This document shows, piece after piece, positions 6,867 through 16,200 of a DNA stretch of 23,701 nucleotides. The position numbers and the translations under genes are program-made. Location of the stretch: positions 1 to 23,701 of the forward strand of contig JAUVCJ010000008.1 of NCBI GenBank assembly GCA_030595765.1, read 5' to 3'. The notes under the pieces are model-generated. The model searched no databases and was not told the DNA's origin. It saw only the letters and a program-made list of their open reading frames with translations. This stretch comes from Thermoplasmatota archaeon. GTDB taxonomy: Archaea; Thermoplasmatota; Thermoplasmata; GCA-020350865; JAUVCJ01. Each line of letters starts with the position of its first letter. Position 1 is the first letter of the stretch.

Positions 6867-9341
6867 ATGAGGTTGATTTGGCCGGTAGTAGTGATGTTAA
6901 TGGTCTCCCCATGGATAATGGGGCTTATTGGCAGCACGACTGCTCTTGCGCCTGTACCTGAAATATTCATTTCGGACGATTTTGAATCACACCTCACAAC
7001 TACCGAGCTGAAAAATACCTGGGACATATCCAGCCTAGATGGTGTGGCGATAACCACATCAATTGCAAACTCAGGTGGTAAATCAGTAGAAATGTTTGGT
7101 GCAGACGGGCCTTACCTTGGCACTACTGTTGAAACCTGGGGGTGGAGGGCAATGCGCCAGGGCAGGATCTCTTTTTCGGTATTGTTCCCTGAAAACACCG
7201 AAAGTGGACCGAACCTACCAGTATGTCAGGGTATTTGGGAAGTATATTACCATTTGTTCTCGCTTTCATACAATGCTTCTGGGAGATGGCAACTTAGATT
7301 TCTCAATGGGTTGGAGATCTACAGCACTCCCCAGCCAGTCATACCCAACTTATGGTATGAAATCGACATCAGCTTTTCAAATGTGAACACCAGGGTATAT
7401 GTCAATGGCTTGATTATCATCGATATCGATTTCCCAGCAGCTGGCCTTATCCAAGATAAGGACATTCAAGGCATAATATTCGGTTCATATAGGCAAAAAA
7501 CCGACGAGAATTTCAAGTTATATATAGATGATTTTGAAGTTGGATACGACCCAATCCTGGAAGTTACACAAATAGACAATCGTGAAAGGGCAAAAGGCCT
7601 TTTAGACACCGCTGTAAACGCAAAAAGTAGTGCTGGTTTTCTACCAAGCCTTTTCAAGGAATTGGGAGCATTCTACCTGGGTAAGGACGATATGTCCAAT
7701 ATTCGATATACCCAGGCCTTGTATTACTATTCAGCATTGTACAAGGATCCAAGATACATGGATGCACTAGTTGATCATGGGGATAACCTGTTAGAGGGCA
7801 TGAGAAGCCCTCAAGATGTACCATATTCATATTACTCAACTGTGATCGGGGCACACAATGGTGTGAACATGGGTGCCTATATCCCCCAGGCTGCACTGAT
7901 ATTCAGCGATTATACAGAATACATGAACACGCTGGAGGCCTCTCACTGGGCCTTTGGATGGAAGAAATGGAGAGATGACCTGCCAGACTCTACAGAGCCA
8001 TGGATAGGTTACCATCTTTGGATGGTTGAGCATTATCTCTACTTTGGATTTGCCAACAAGGCCTACCTGGATGAGATCGGGATGGTTGTGAATCTTCTAG
8101 ATACTTATGCAGACTCACAAGGGGCTCCAAGGGAATTTTTTACTGAAACCTCAATATTCACAGCCGAGACTGGTATAACCGTCCATGCCCTAATATGCCT
8201 TGCAGAAGTTCTCGGAGATGATACCATTTTGGAATCCGCCATTGGATTCTTTGATTCAGTAATATCACACTATTACTCAAATGAGGGCCACGTATGGGCA
8301 TCTTCGGAGGATCCGGGATGGGATTTTTCATCCCAATGGGCCTGGGCCATTAGCGCCTTGTATCTTAACCAAATTACAGGAACAGAGAGCTACATCAACG
8401 TGTTCAGGGAGATCACAGACTTTTTGATATCAATGAAACATTTCCAATCAAGCTATCAACTTGGCAATCTGGGCATTGGGATGTTCATGGACCACTATCT
8501 CAATGGTAACACACTTTCCCTTCAGAAGGCAAACACCATTGCAAATTACACCTATGACAAGTTCGTTCACAATGGCAGGCTCCTTGATTCTGCAAGAAAC
8601 CAGGAAGGAAGAGAAGGGGAGCTACACAACGTAACCCAGGCAGACAACCTAGATAGCCTTACAAGCCTTCTACTGTCATTGGACTCTGGCCTGCCGATGT
8701 TACCCCAGAGTTTTCTTCTTAAACCCTTCGCCATAGACCTCAAGGCCACGATGCTGGATGTTAGGGGGAGCCATCTGACTAGCTACTCAAGCGATGGGAT
8801 CAACATAAGCGCTAGGTTCCTTGGAAGTGACAATCACGACCTTTATCTGGTTCTGCCCAGAGATTATGTAATTCAAAGCGTTTTTGTGAATGGGTTCTCT
8901 ACCTCAGTCGAAAAATTGGAGTTTGTTGAGGTTTGTGGGATAAGATACCTTGTGTTTCAGGACGTGCTATTCAGTAATGGCCAAGCCACGATAGACATCA
9001 GCACATTCTCTGAAAAAGCAGGTGAACAGCCCGCAGACATCATCACTGTTGCCTTTATTCTGATCATTATAGCTTCTACTGTTGCGATGATGATTGGCAA
9101 GAGGGTGCGATCCAAAGCTGGAGAGGAGCCCATCCAAAAGCGTGCCATTGACAAATGGATGGAAACCGGAGAATCCAGGCGTGATTATAAAACACCCAGC
9201 TCTGGCCTTTCTATCAAGGCCAGCGAATCTCAGGCTCCTCCTTGGGTTGAGAATCTCCCAAAACATCATTTTCTCGCAGGCGACTCGAAGCTGGAGGATA
9301 TGAAGCCTGTAGATGGAAAAGTCAAGCGCAAGGATACATGA
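6867..9341 (+). CDS. Exported membrane-anchored protein: LamG-like, alpha/alpha-toroid and beta domains
   Basis: This 824-residue protein begins with a signal peptide (hydrophobic 3-28, ending near TTALA). A jelly-roll/concanavalin-like domain follows at about 33-226, ending NFKLYIDDFEVG, which is typical of LamG-like folds. Residues 235-605 are helical with repeated aromatic and acidic motifs (QALYYYSALYKDPRYMDAL, WIGYHLWMVEHYLYFG, TGITVHALICLAEVLGD, QWAWAISALYL). This is the look of an alpha/alpha six-hairpin toroid as in polysaccharide lyases and GH88/GH105-type hydrolases. A beta-rich domain (620-715) precedes one transmembrane helix (about 724-744) and an 80-residue charged cytoplasmic tail. 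It is probably displayed outside the cell, with a carbohydrate substrate plausible but unproven. ATG 6867 is chosen by the TATA spacing; GTG 6864 is in frame. The stop abuts, without a gap, the stop of the convergent Sm_multidrug_ex gene. Confidence 0.8.
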   Translation: MRLIWPVVVMLMVSPWIMGLIGSTTALAPVPEIFISDDFESHLTTTELKNTWDISSLDGVAITTSIANSGGKSVEMFGADGPYLGTTVETWGWRAMRQGRISFSVLFPENTESGPNLPVCQGIWEVYYHLFSLSYNASGRWQLRFLNGLEIYSTPQPVIPNLWYEIDISFSNVNTRVYVNGLIIIDIDFPAAGLIQDKDIQGIIFGSYRQKTDENFKLYIDDFEVGYDPILEVTQIDNRERAKGLLDTAVNAKSSAGFLPSLFKELGAFYLGKDDMSNIRYTQALYYYSALYKDPRYMDALVDHGDNLLEGMRSPQDVPYSYYSTVIGAHNGVNMGAYIPQAALIFSDYTEYMNTLEASHWAFGWKKWRDDLPDSTEPWIGYHLWMVEHYLYFGFANKAYLDEIGMVVNLLDTYADSQGAPREFFTETSIFTAETGITVHALICLAEVLGDDTILESAIGFFDSVISHYYSNEGHVWASSEDPGWDFSSQWAWAISALYLNQITGTESYINVFREITDFLISMKHFQSSYQLGNLGIGMFMDHYLNGNTLSLQKANTIANYTYDKFVHNGRLLDSARNQEGREGELHNVTQADNLDSLTSLLLSLDSGLPMLPQSFLLKPFAIDLKATMLDVRGSHLTSYSSDGINISARFLGSDNHDLYLVLPRDYVIQSVFVNGFSTSVEKLEFVEVCGIRYLVFQDVLFSNGQATIDISTFSEKAGEQPADIITVAFILIIIASTVAMMIGKRVRSKAGEEPIQKRAIDKWMETGESRRDYKTPSSGLSIKASESQAPPWVENLPKHHFLAGDSKLEDMKPVDGKVKRKDT

Positions 9342-9911
9342 CTATTTTCTGGAAAGAACCATCAATACTCCTACAAGAACCCCAATAAGAGCCAAAGCGA
9401 CCACTAGGCTGACCAGAACCAGGGTCAGCATGATGATACCTGCGATTGCTACTCCTACAAAAGCTGCCAAGAATGCTCTACCTGGACGCAGGTCGAAAAG
9501 GTAGGCAATGAGCGAGCCGGTCCATGCTCCAGTTACTGGCAGAGGTATTGCCACGAAAAGGACAACACCCAGCTCCTTGAAACGCTCTATCTTGCCTGAG
9601 GCCTTTTTCCTTGTTCTCTCAAAAAGCCTGGTAAAGAACCTGTCCCACATCTTCCAGCGGCGCAACCACTTCTCAACTTTTGGAAAGAATATGAGAATAA
9701 TAGGAACCGGGATCATGTTACCTATTACTGATAGTGTGAATATCTCGAACCATGGCATCTGGGAAATGGATATGGGAGCGTACCATCCTGAACCCCACAG
9801 GAGAATTGTACCCCTTAGCTCTGCAAGCGGTATCATGGCCAGCACGATAACTATGAGCCATGGTGGAAAGTTGCTGAGCATCTCCACTATTAACTGGGCA
9901 AAGTCAACCAT
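9342..9911 (-). CDS. Sm_multidrug_ex family membrane protein
   Basis: This 189-residue protein has several hydrophobic helices and two hallmark segments, PLAELRGTI at about 27-35 and IPLPVTGAWTGSLIAYL at about 117-133. They are the conserved halves of the Sm_multidrug_ex family (PF06695/COG2426). Despite the family name, export activity has little experimental support, so a transport role in the cytoplasmic membrane is inferred. A basic amphipathic loop (WLRRWKMWDRFF) separates the halves. ATG 9911 lies about 27 nt downstream of a TTATAA box, so it is probably leaderless. The promoter overlaps the last codons of an old gene remnant. Its 3' end meets the upstream plus-strand gene with no intergenic space. 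Confidence 0.88.
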   Translation of the reverse strand: MVDFAQLIVEMLSNFPPWLIVIVLAMIPLAELRGTILLWGSGWYAPISISQMPWFEIFTLSVIGNMIPVPIILIFFPKVEKWLRRWKMWDRFFTRLFERTRKKASGKIERFKELGVVLFVAIPLPVTGAWTGSLIAYLFDLRPGRAFLAAFVGVAIAGIIMLTLVLVSLVVALALIGVLVGVLMVLSRK

Positions 9912-9934
9912 TGAGGCTGAATTGAAAGGGTTCC

Positions 9935-9940
9935 TTATAA
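9935..9940 (-). promoter_or_regulatory. TATA box of the Sm_multidrug_ex gene, within an old stop codon
   Basis: TTATAA on the minus strand is centred about 27 nt upstream of ATG 9911. The same six bases are the final Leu codon and TAA stop of the GYWMYL-type remnant. Confidence 0.5.
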
Positions 9941-10060
9941 TGGTACCTGCCAGACCACCGGACTGCCACCAACCAGATACATCCAGTAGCCTCTTCCAAG
10001 GACCATCATATCGTCAGGCTCGAGCTGGATGCCATCCCAAATTGAATTTTTAAAAAAAGG
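9935..10060 (-). pseudogene. C-terminal remnant of a secreted protein, GYWMYL-type end
   Basis: On the minus strand, an open frame of about 40 codons without a start reads NSIWDGIQLEPDDM, then GRGYWMYL and PVVWQVPL before a TAA. The same terminal pattern (RGYWMYLAGDAPVVWSVPL) appears near 11.3 kb at the end of another relic. The DNA stretch TACATCCAGTAGCCTCT is shared between the two sites on the plus strand. Such ends belong, to my recollection, to archaeal secreted proteins. Upstream the frame runs into an oligo-T tract and has no further coding sense. I call it a decayed 3' end rather than a gene. Confidence 0.65.
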
Positions 10061-10086
10061 AAAAAAGAGGAAAGGATTTGGAAAGG
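10052..10086 (-). terminator. Oligo-T/pyrimidine terminator of the SPFH gene
   Basis: On the minus strand, starting about 35 nt after the SPFH stop, the sequence is almost all pyrimidine with runs of six and seven T (CTCTTTTTTCCTTTTTTTA). Archaeal RNA polymerase terminates at such T-rich tracts without needing a hairpin. Confidence 0.6.
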
Positions 10087-10120
10087 GAATTATTTACTCC
10101 GTGGTATCAGCGATGCCTTA

Positions 10121-11008
10121 TCAAGCCCCTGCTGCCGCCTGCAATTCCTCGACATTCAGAATAAGAGCCTGGTCCATTGGAACAACCACGAACTGAACAT
10201 TGCTTTCAGGGTCCTTTAGCATTGATATGTATCTAAGAGACAATATGTAGGTCATCACGTTGTCTGAAATGTTGCCACCCTGTTCAGCTAACACCCTCAA
10301 AGCTTCAGCCTGGCCTCTTGCTAGAACAACTGTCGCATTGGCTTCGGCTATGGCTCTGACCACTTCCTGCTCGGCATTGAACTGTTCAGCTTCAAGCCTG
10401 TTTTTCGCAGTTTCGATGTCCTGCTCACTGGCCTTTTTCTTTTCGATAGCATCCTCGACTTGAGCCGGTAATTCGATGTTTCTAAGCAACACATCCTCAA
10501 CAATGATGGACTTTTCACCCAAAAGTATGGTTATTTCAGCTTGTAGCATCTCCTCGAACAAGACACGCTTCTCGATTATGGTCAGCATTGTGAAGTTGTT
10601 TGATGTTGCTATGTTTCTGGGTACAGAACGGCCTATGGGGTCGATCAGCACTTCTCGAAAGTCTTCCCCGTTTTGAACCCTCAACTCTCCCACAGTTCCG
10701 GGGTTTAAATGGTACCGAACTGTAATGTCTAGATCCATATTTATCTGGTCGCTGGATTTGACTGATATGGTTTCAGTCCAGGATTGAGTGTTGGAACGCA
10801 CATCTTCTACCTTGTCCAGGAAGAATTTCCAATTGAATCCTTCATCCAACTCCGTTCCGATGTTGAAGCCTGATACGACTACGCCTTTGTGTCCTGCTGG
10901 CACCATATAAATGGAGGCCATCATTATAACCAGTGCTGTAATAATTACAACAGCCAATGTGATTACTACGAACCATTGCTTTCCTGACCACTCTTCCGGG
11001 GGTTTCAT
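10121..11008 (-). CDS. SPFH/Band 7 (prohibitin-like) membrane protein
   Basis: This 295-residue protein has one N-terminal transmembrane helix (about 12-34) followed by the SPFH domain. The domain runs from VPAGHKGVVVSGFN and DEGFNWKF through ITVRYHLNPG and VEDVLLRNIELP, about 35-200. A charged coiled-coil segment rich in E, A and Q (about 185-240, including EAEQFNAEQEVVRA) leads to a C-terminal helix and an Ala/Gly tail. Prohibitin/stomatin proteins form large membrane-bound rings that organise membranes or regulate proteases. Archaeal SPFH genes are often next to an NfeD gene; none is seen here. ATG 11008 is preceded by a good AAGGAGTGA ribosome-binding site. A T-rich terminator follows the gene. 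Confidence 0.93.
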   Translation of the reverse strand: MKPPEEWSGKQWFVVITLAVVIITALVIMMASIYMVPAGHKGVVVSGFNIGTELDEGFNWKFFLDKVEDVRSNTQSWTETISVKSSDQINMDLDITVRYHLNPGTVGELRVQNGEDFREVLIDPIGRSVPRNIATSNNFTMLTIIEKRVLFEEMLQAEITILLGEKSIIVEDVLLRNIELPAQVEDAIEKKKASEQDIETAKNRLEAEQFNAEQEVVRAIAEANATVVLARGQAEALRVLAEQGGNISDNVMTYILSLRYISMLKDPESNVQFVVVPMDQALILNVEELQAAAGA

Positions 11009-11190
11009 AAATTGTTCACTCCTTTATTGATAATTCAGTCTCATTTCCGGTATCCTAGACATCTTGCCCAAGACATTGGTATTCCATAAAGTGGTAATGT
11101 ACTATATCTAAAAAAACTACCGTTTGTTTTCATCAGTTTCATTAGCGTGGTATTGAAGCTCTCTGTGTTATGCTAGCCGTCTTGTGGGCG

Positions 11191-11237
11191 TGTTTAGTTC
11201 GAGGCATATTCTGAGCCTGTTTAGTCCAAGGCGCATT
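11191..11237. repeat. Imperfect 20-bp direct repeat, two copies
   Basis: TGTTTAGTTCGAGGCATATT (11191-11210) recurs as TGTTTAGTCCAAGGCGCATT (11218-11237), 27 bp apart. The pair lies between the SPFH promoter region and the end of the protease relic, in the gap 11009-11252 where I see no gene. Its role is unknown and it may be decayed sequence. Confidence 0.6.
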
Positions 11238-11252
11238 ATGGCAATACTCCGC

Positions 11253-11847
11253 CTATAACGGCACACTCCAAACAACCGGCGCATCGCCAGCAAGGTACAT
11301 CCAGTAGCCTCTGCTAAGATTCCAGAAGACACTGACATCAAGAATCCGGAAAACCTGTACTGTCCTCAAGGCTAGAGTCCAGTGTGGGGTCTAGTGCATA
11401 ATACGGATGATATTCTCCAATCCATCGTGAAAATTTTAGCCCATTAAAGGATTGCTCCATGCCCCTTGGGATCTGCACAAGATAAGCGTAATTGGGAATG
11501 TAGCCCAAAACCGTGCCGCCCATGTAGGCCATCATGTCCAGTAGTGCAGGGTTAGCAGTGCCATCCATCTGCAGAATATGAATATCATTGTCGCTTCTTG
11601 CCATCTGGCTCGTTGGGATGTTCATGGAAACGCTTAGAGGATCCCTTCCAAAACCCTTCACATACAGGTCGTTACCGAGGCCGCTAGCTCTGATAGTTGA
11701 CGGGGCAACAGTAATTACTCTCTCTTTGATGGTGTTGAACTCATCATCCTGGAGTGTTGCCTGCTCCTCTGACATGACATGGGGGCTGGTGCCCATCACC
11801 ATGAAAAGAGCTACAAATATCACAAAAATCCTACTAGATAGAGTCAT
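11253..11847 (-). pseudogene. Decayed subtilisin-like (S8) secreted protease: prodomain plus C-terminal relic
   Basis: The intact part (11338-11847, 169 residues) has a signal peptide (MTLSSRIFVIFVALFMVMG, residues 1-25). It is followed by a fold typical of the N-terminal prodomain of archaeal S8 proteases, with IHILQMDG, GGTVLGYIPNYAYLVQIP and SRWIGEYHPYYALDP. The frame then stops at a TGA before any Asp/His/Ser catalytic segment. Shifting frame by one base continues directly into SVFWNLSRGYWMYL and PVVWSVPL, ending at a TAG (11255-11253). This is the same C-terminus as the relic near 9.95 kb. The simplest reading is a large internal deletion that removed the catalytic core, plus a frameshift. 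ATG 11847 is chosen because it begins the signal peptide. An upstream in-frame extension would run into the divergent dehydrogenase gene. A standalone secreted prodomain acting as an inhibitor is a less likely alternative. Confidence 0.65.
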
Positions 11848-12078
11848 TAAAGAACCCTTAAAAAGATGTATTAGATGTCTTGGTTTTAATCCTTGCGTTT
11901 GTAGTGATACAATAACACATACATAACATAAGAGGATGTGTATATTATGAAAGTCACTGCTTGAAAAGCCTATCCGATTTATTGCCTTACAAAGCACCCG
12001 ATTTCTTCCAAATTTTTTAAAGTAGGGACAAGATTTTAAAGGTGTCCGATTGTTCCCGGGTTCAAGGAAGGTACATCC

Positions 12079-12927
12079 ATGGAAATCAAGAAAATTGCAG
12101 TTCTGGGTGCCGGAACGATGGGCAATGGAATAGCCCAAGTTTCCGCAGCCGCTGGGTACGTTGTTGTTATGCGCGACATTGAGCAGAGATTCGTTGATGG
12201 TGGGCTTGCTGCCATTGATAAAAGCCTCCAGCGCGGGGTGGACAAGGGCAGGATGAGTGCTGAGGACAAGGCCGCTATCATGAGCCGCATAAGCGTTACC
12301 TTAGACCTTGCGGATTGTAAGGATGCAGACCTTATCGTCGAGGCCATAATCGAGAATCGCGACATCAAGAAGGCGGCTTTCAAGGAGCTGGATGGATTGT
12401 GCCCACCCACAACAATATTCGCTTCCAACACAAGCTCCATCTCTATTACAGAGCTCGCTGCAGCTACCAGCAGGCCTGACAAGTTCATAGGCATGCACTT
12501 TATGAACCCAGTGCCAATAATGAAGCTCATCGAGGTCATACGCGGCCTTGCAACCAGTGACGAGACCATGAAGATCATATTCGACGCAGCAGAAAAGATG
12601 AAGAAAACCGCTGTAGAGGTAAACGATTATCCTGGCTTCGCTGTCAACCGCATACTGATGCCCATGATAAACGAGGCCGCCTACTGCGTAATGGAAGGTG
12701 TAGGCAAGCCTGAAGCCATCGACGAGGTCATGAAGCTTGGAGCCAACCACCCAATGGGACCGCTGGCACTTGCCGACCTTATCGGCCTGGATGTGTGTCT
12801 GTTCATCATGGAAGTATTGCATAGCGATCTGGCCGACTCAAAATACCGCCCATGCCCACTGCTAAAGAAGATGGTGGCCGCTGGGTGGCTCGGCAGAAAG
12901 TCCAAGAAGGGCTTCTACGACTATTGA
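12079..12927 (+). CDS. 3-hydroxyacyl-CoA (3-hydroxybutyryl-CoA) dehydrogenase
   Basis: This 282-residue protein is a full-length, single-function member of the Hbd/PaaH family. The N-terminal Rossmann fold has GAGTMG at 10-15. The active-site residues fall in the expected places: S119 in SNTSS, H140 in GMHFMNPVP, E152, and N190 in PGFAVNR. The C-terminal helical domain has HPMGPLALADLIGLD and ends GRKSKKGFYDY, as in the family. It interconverts 3-hydroxyacyl-CoA and 3-oxoacyl-CoA with NAD(H), in fatty-acid oxidation or butyrate-type metabolism. No thiolase or enoyl-CoA hydratase is nearby, so the pathway direction cannot be told. A GGAAGGT ribosome-binding site precedes ATG 12079. The gene is flanked by a decayed protease and a giant surface protein, with no operon partner. 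Confidence 0.95.
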   Translation: MEIKKIAVLGAGTMGNGIAQVSAAAGYVVVMRDIEQRFVDGGLAAIDKSLQRGVDKGRMSAEDKAAIMSRISVTLDLADCKDADLIVEAIIENRDIKKAAFKELDGLCPPTTIFASNTSSISITELAAATSRPDKFIGMHFMNPVPIMKLIEVIRGLATSDETMKIIFDAAEKMKKTAVEVNDYPGFAVNRILMPMINEAAYCVMEGVGKPEAIDEVMKLGANHPMGPLALADLIGLDVCLFIMEVLHSDLADSKYRPCPLLKKMVAAGWLGRKSKKGFYDY

Positions 12928-13219
12928 GCACTGAGCCTATTGCATTTGGCCAAAGGTGGAGCTGAAAAAGATTGTCACTGGCGGCGCATTGTGCACCGAT
13001 TAACCCTTTCCCTTCTTCTTTTCATTTATTATTGGAATGTTCATTCCAGGCGAAAATGCTATTACTTTGAACACCGCCTTCAAAAACTACACTCCCAGGG
13101 ATGTGGAGTCATATGGAGCAACTTCTAAAACCAGGCACACTTAAATATGCCACCCCGTATAAATGCCTGTACATTCCTTACTGGAGTTACCAACATGTTC
13201 CTTGCCGGAGGTATTAACT
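12928..13219. other. Intergenic region with promoter of the giant surface protein
   Basis: No convincing gene is present. A pyrimidine-rich tract with CCCTTTCCCTTCTTCTTTTC near 13004-13023 could terminate the dehydrogenase transcript. CTTAAATAT near 13141-13149 is a TATA-like box. A perfect GGAGGT ribosome-binding site at 13207-13212 sits 7 nt before ATG 13220, giving an estimated leader of about 45 nt. Confidence 0.5.
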
Positions 13220-16200
13220 ATGTCTCGTACTAGGTGGTTTATTTACTCAGTCCCATGTCTTTTGGTAATCTGTCTATCAATCCTGTTTCTTACTGCTGGA
13301 GGTGGCCTGAATGTTCAAGGTGCAACAATCATTGCTGACCAGGGTGGGAATGGAGATTTCCTGACCATCCAGGATGCAGTGGATAACGCTGCTGATGGGG
13401 ATACCATCCGTATCTGGAACGGGACCTACACCGAGAATGTCGTAGTAAACAGGACCCTAACCATTATCGGGAATACCACTTCCAATGTAACCATAGACGG
13501 TGACCAGGACGCGCCTGTGGTAAACATCACGGCAGGCCATGTCAATATTACCGGCTTGAAAATTGTCTCATCAAGCACCAACTCCGATATCGGAATCGTG
13601 GTAATCAACACTACTCAAGCCAGTATAACACGGGTGAATTTCACGAACTTGGAAACCGGGATTCAGATATACAATTCGAGTCATACCAGTATCTCATGGA
13701 TAAACATTTCCGGCATTGATGACGGGATTTATCTCCAGAAATCAAATTACACCGATATAACGGATGTGAACCTCACTAACCTGGACAACGGCATTAAGAT
13801 ATATGATACGAGCAACTGCAATATAACAAGGGTGAATCTGACAGATATGCAAGATGGGATTTATCTCTGGAACAGCACAAGCTGCAACTTAACCGGGATT
13901 AGTACCAATGACATTACTTATGCCATCCAATTTGTAAAAAGCAGCCAGAGCACCGTATACAACAGTTTGTTCTATAATATCCATGCCGGAGTAACATTCC
14001 AAGAATCGAATAATATCACCGTTACAAGCAACAATGTATCATTAGTCGGCAATAGCGCGTTTATAGCATACTATTCGGATTATATCAGTATCATAAACAA
14101 CGAGGCGTACGATATTGAACAAACGGATGTGGCGTTTATTTGGGCCACGCATGTGACCCTGTCCGGGAATTCCTTCCAGAGAGGGATAGTCTGGGAGATG
14201 GAGCAGGAATTAATGCAATGGAACACGCATAATGTTGATGGTACAAATCTTGTTGGAGGCAAACCGCTTCTTTATTTGAGTGATCAGGTGGGCGGAATCA
14301 TCCCGCCAGGATTAGGCCAGATAGTTCTTGTGAACTGCTCCCAGATGATAATTGAGGACCAGAGCATCAACAATACCCATATTTCCATCCAAATTGCATT
14401 TTCGAGCAATATCGATATATGGAACAACACCCTCTTTAACAATTCCCATGGATTATACCTATTCCATTCTTCATATATTTTCATTTACAACAATGAGATC
14501 GCATCACTTGATGGTGGTGCGGTAGTCATGGAGTATGTTGATTACAGTGGAATATACCAGAACAATTTAAACGACAACGATTTTGGTATCTACATGCTCT
14601 TTTCGGAGTACAATGTCATCTCTGGAAACACCTTAAACAATATTCCTGGCGGCTGCATCGGGATGGAATTATCTCCATATAACACCGTTACTGACAATGA
14701 GATGCTTAATGTCTCAGCAGGTATAGGTATCGGGGATTCTGGCGGCTCCGTATTCACAGGCAATGTAATGGTTGGCGGGGGGTTTGACATCTACGGTACA
14801 ACGCTGTGGGACTGGAACTCCCTGGTCCTGGACACCTCCAACACTGTGGATGGCAAGTACATAAGATATGTCGTTGACCAGATCGGGGGCTCTGTGCCAA
14901 TTGCGGATACCGCTCAGATCATACTTGTGAATTGCACTGGGGTTAATGTAACCGGCCATAGCATTTCCGACAGGCACGACGCTGTGGATGTCGCTTACTC
15001 CTTTGGGATAAACATCTTTGGCAACAATCTCACAGGCAATACAAGAGGTGTCAACTTCTACGAGACGAGAAACAGCATGGTGTTCTCAAACAATCTCTCA
15101 TCCAATGATTATGGTGCTGTGCAACTGGGTCATTCACCCGACAACGAGGTGTCAAACAACAACGTGTCCAGCAGTACTGGAACCATGTTTTCTGTGGAAT
15201 GCTCTGAGAATACCGTGCTTGAATCCAACTGGGCAGTTCACGGAGACAATAATGATATTCGCGTAACCTGGTCCAACAACACAGTAATTCATAACAACAC
15301 ACTGCTGGGCAAGAGCATGATAAAAATCGATAGAACACACTGGGCGGTTATGACAAACAACACACTTGTCAAGGGGATCGTGTGGGTATCCGATTCTCCA
15401 AATACGTGGGTCGAGGGAAATTACTTCAATGACAGCCAGGAGGCCGGAGTCTCTGTTCAAGACTCTCCAAATTCTTCGTTTATCGGGAATATTATCAACA
15501 ATGCCAGTGTTCGCGGGCTAGCATTTTACGATTCACCGGACTGCCTGGTCAAGGACAACTACCTGTATGACAACGGCTGGCAGGCCATAGCTCTGGGAGA
15601 AGGGTCAGATAGGGCCACACTTCTAAACAACACTGTGATATCAAGCGGACTAGGCGGAATATCCATGTGGTCTGATGGCCACACATTGATAGAGAACACC
15701 ATAACAGGAAGCAGCTCTCAAGGCATCCTGCTATCAGAAAGTAATGACATCACTCTCACCAACAATCAAGTGACCTTAAACGGTGAAGCGGGAGTGGAGG
15801 TCAAGATGTCAGAAAACATAGTCATCTCTGGAGGCACCTTCTCTTCCAACGGCATGCAAGGAATAGATGTATGGAGCTCCTCTCATGTGATGATTTCAGA
15901 TGTTACCATCACATTCAACACATATCAGGGAATCACCATCGATGACAGCCCGTATGTTTCCATAATCAACAACGATATCTCCAACAATTTAGATGAGGGT
16001 CTAAGGATATACACCACAGACAACAGCACCATCTCTGGCAACATGTTTGATAGCAATACAGACATGGGCCTTTTTGTTGATGATATCAATGATACCGAGA
16101 TATCGGGCAACACAATAACTGGCAGCACTTTTGAAGGCCTGCGGCTACAAGGGTCTCTGCGAAATACCATATCCAACAATGAGATCATATCCAACGCCAG

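Noticed and set aside
12051..12078. tRNA-like GGGTTCAAGG sequence
   Set aside because: No cloverleaf arms can be drawn around it; it forms part of the leader and ribosome-binding region of the dehydrogenase.
11848..12138. N-terminal extension of the protease relic
   Set aside because: It would precede the signal peptide by 97 residues and overlap the start of the divergent dehydrogenase gene.
12036..12822. Long minus-strand frames opposite the dehydrogenase gene
   Set aside because: They are mirror-frame shadows of a full-length enzyme with all active-site residues in place.
12940..13128. 62-codon plus-strand frame between the dehydrogenase and the giant protein
   Set aside because: No ribosome-binding site and no family resemblance; it runs through the pyrimidine-rich probable terminator.
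13163..13219. Upstream ATG start for the giant surface protein
   Set aside because: The extra 19 residues precede a proper signal peptide and the GGAGGT site lies inside them, immediately before ATG 13220.
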